The translations under genes were made by a program, and so were the position numbers. From NCBI RefSeq assembly GCF_000091045.1, contig NC_006694.1, forward strand, positions 901,001 through 965,000: a stretch of DNA of 64,000 nucleotides. The letters run 5' to 3'. The stretch's first letter is position 1; each line of letters opens with the position of its first letter. Under the pieces are notes generated by a model, which had not been told where the DNA came from, made no database searches, and was given only the letters and a program-made list of their open reading frames with translations. This stretch comes from Cryptococcus deneoformans JEC21 (lineage: Eukaryota; Basidiomycota; Tremellomycetes; Tremellales; Cryptococcaceae). Shown in pieces: positions 63,756-64,000 of this stretch.

Positions 63756-64000
63756 ATGACTACCCCTATAACCGTCACCTTCGATGCCAAACATGATCTT
63801 CAGCTGGATGCTTATCTGCCTGATACGTCAGATAAGGTGAATGGTCGGGCTCTTAGTGTTCCTGTGATAATACACTATCATCGCGGAGGCATGCTCATCG
63901 GTTCCAAGAGCGACATCTATCCACCATTCATGCCAGGTGAGTATGCATATCTCTCTTACTCAGTCTTGCAGGAAATTCATAAAGTTACCCAGTCTATCTT
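63756..64000 (+). CDS. Alpha/beta-hydrolase, 5' part (runs off the window)
   Basis: The first exon 63756-63936 encodes 60 residues and ends CCA|G before GTGAGT; the rest of the window is intron or beyond. The start MTTPITVTFDAKHDLQLDAY and strand VPVIIHYHRGGMLIGSKSD look like the beginning of a carboxylesterase/lipase of the HSL-like group. There HGGG forms the oxyanion hole, and here it reads HRGG. The nucleophile and other catalytic residues lie outside. Family call only. Confidence 0.6.
   Translation, partial: MTTPITVTFDAKHDLQLDAYLPDTSDKVNGRALSVPVIIHYHRGGMLIGSKSDIYPPFMPGEYAYLSYSVLQEIHKVTQSI

Overview
The window looks like a chromosome segment of a basidiomycete yeast, most likely Cryptococcus (C. 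neoformans/gattii complex). Protein genes are packed on both strands and almost all are cut by many 38-70 nt introns with GTRNGT donors and CTNAC-type branch sites. Nuclear tRNA genes carry introns, and the proteins are fungal (SEC13, ARP2, YAK1, NAR1, MEX67, MIC19, MET3). There is no bacterial, viral or CRISPR signal. One undetermined base lies at 63201. Gene models were built by hand by joining ORFs at GT(GC)-AG sites that keep frame and family similarity. In every multi-exon model the exon lengths sum to a multiple of three.

Layout. 1-12 kb: 5' end of an unknown minus-strand gene, SEC13 (COPII/nuclear pore), an O-methyltransferase, ARP2 (actin nucleation), the DYRK kinase YAK1 and a tRNA-Asn. 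12-26 kb: a large disordered protein rich in AP-1/clathrin-type motifs, diverging from a tail-anchored protein; a 1374-aa SMP/C2 lipid-transfer tether of the Mug190/tricalbin type; and an unrecognised 944-aa protein. 26-34 kb: NAR1 (cytosolic Fe-S assembly), a PAC1-like proteasome chaperone, SPT4, a BRD8/Bdc1-like bromodomain protein and a GFA-family protein. 35-42 kb: the Golgi protein CASP/COY1, an ataxin-3-like deubiquitinase and a Kv-beta-like aldo-keto reductase. 43-50 kb: two MFS permeases, one alpha-glucoside type and one allantoate/Dal5 type, with long upstream regions. 50-64 kb: MEX67, MIC19 (MICOS), a LIM-LIM-C1-RhoGAP protein, MET3 (ATP sulfurylase), a tRNA-Leu and the first exon of an alpha/beta hydrolase.

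The genes are mostly housekeeping and do not form one pathway, although membrane traffic and contact recurs (SEC13, AP-1-like protein, SMP/C2 tether, CASP). Several pairs share short divergent promoters: 12657-15994 with 16148-16726, NAR1/PAC1, SPT4/bromodomain gene, ataxin-3/AKR and MEX67/MIC19. The least explained items are the FGDF-motif protein, the 944-aa protein, a roughly 108-nt near-perfect hairpin at 2494-2601, a candidate acid-phosphatase relic at 12141-12560, a G-quadruplex-prone tract just after the MEX67 stop, and the gene-poor 3.2 kb before MET3.
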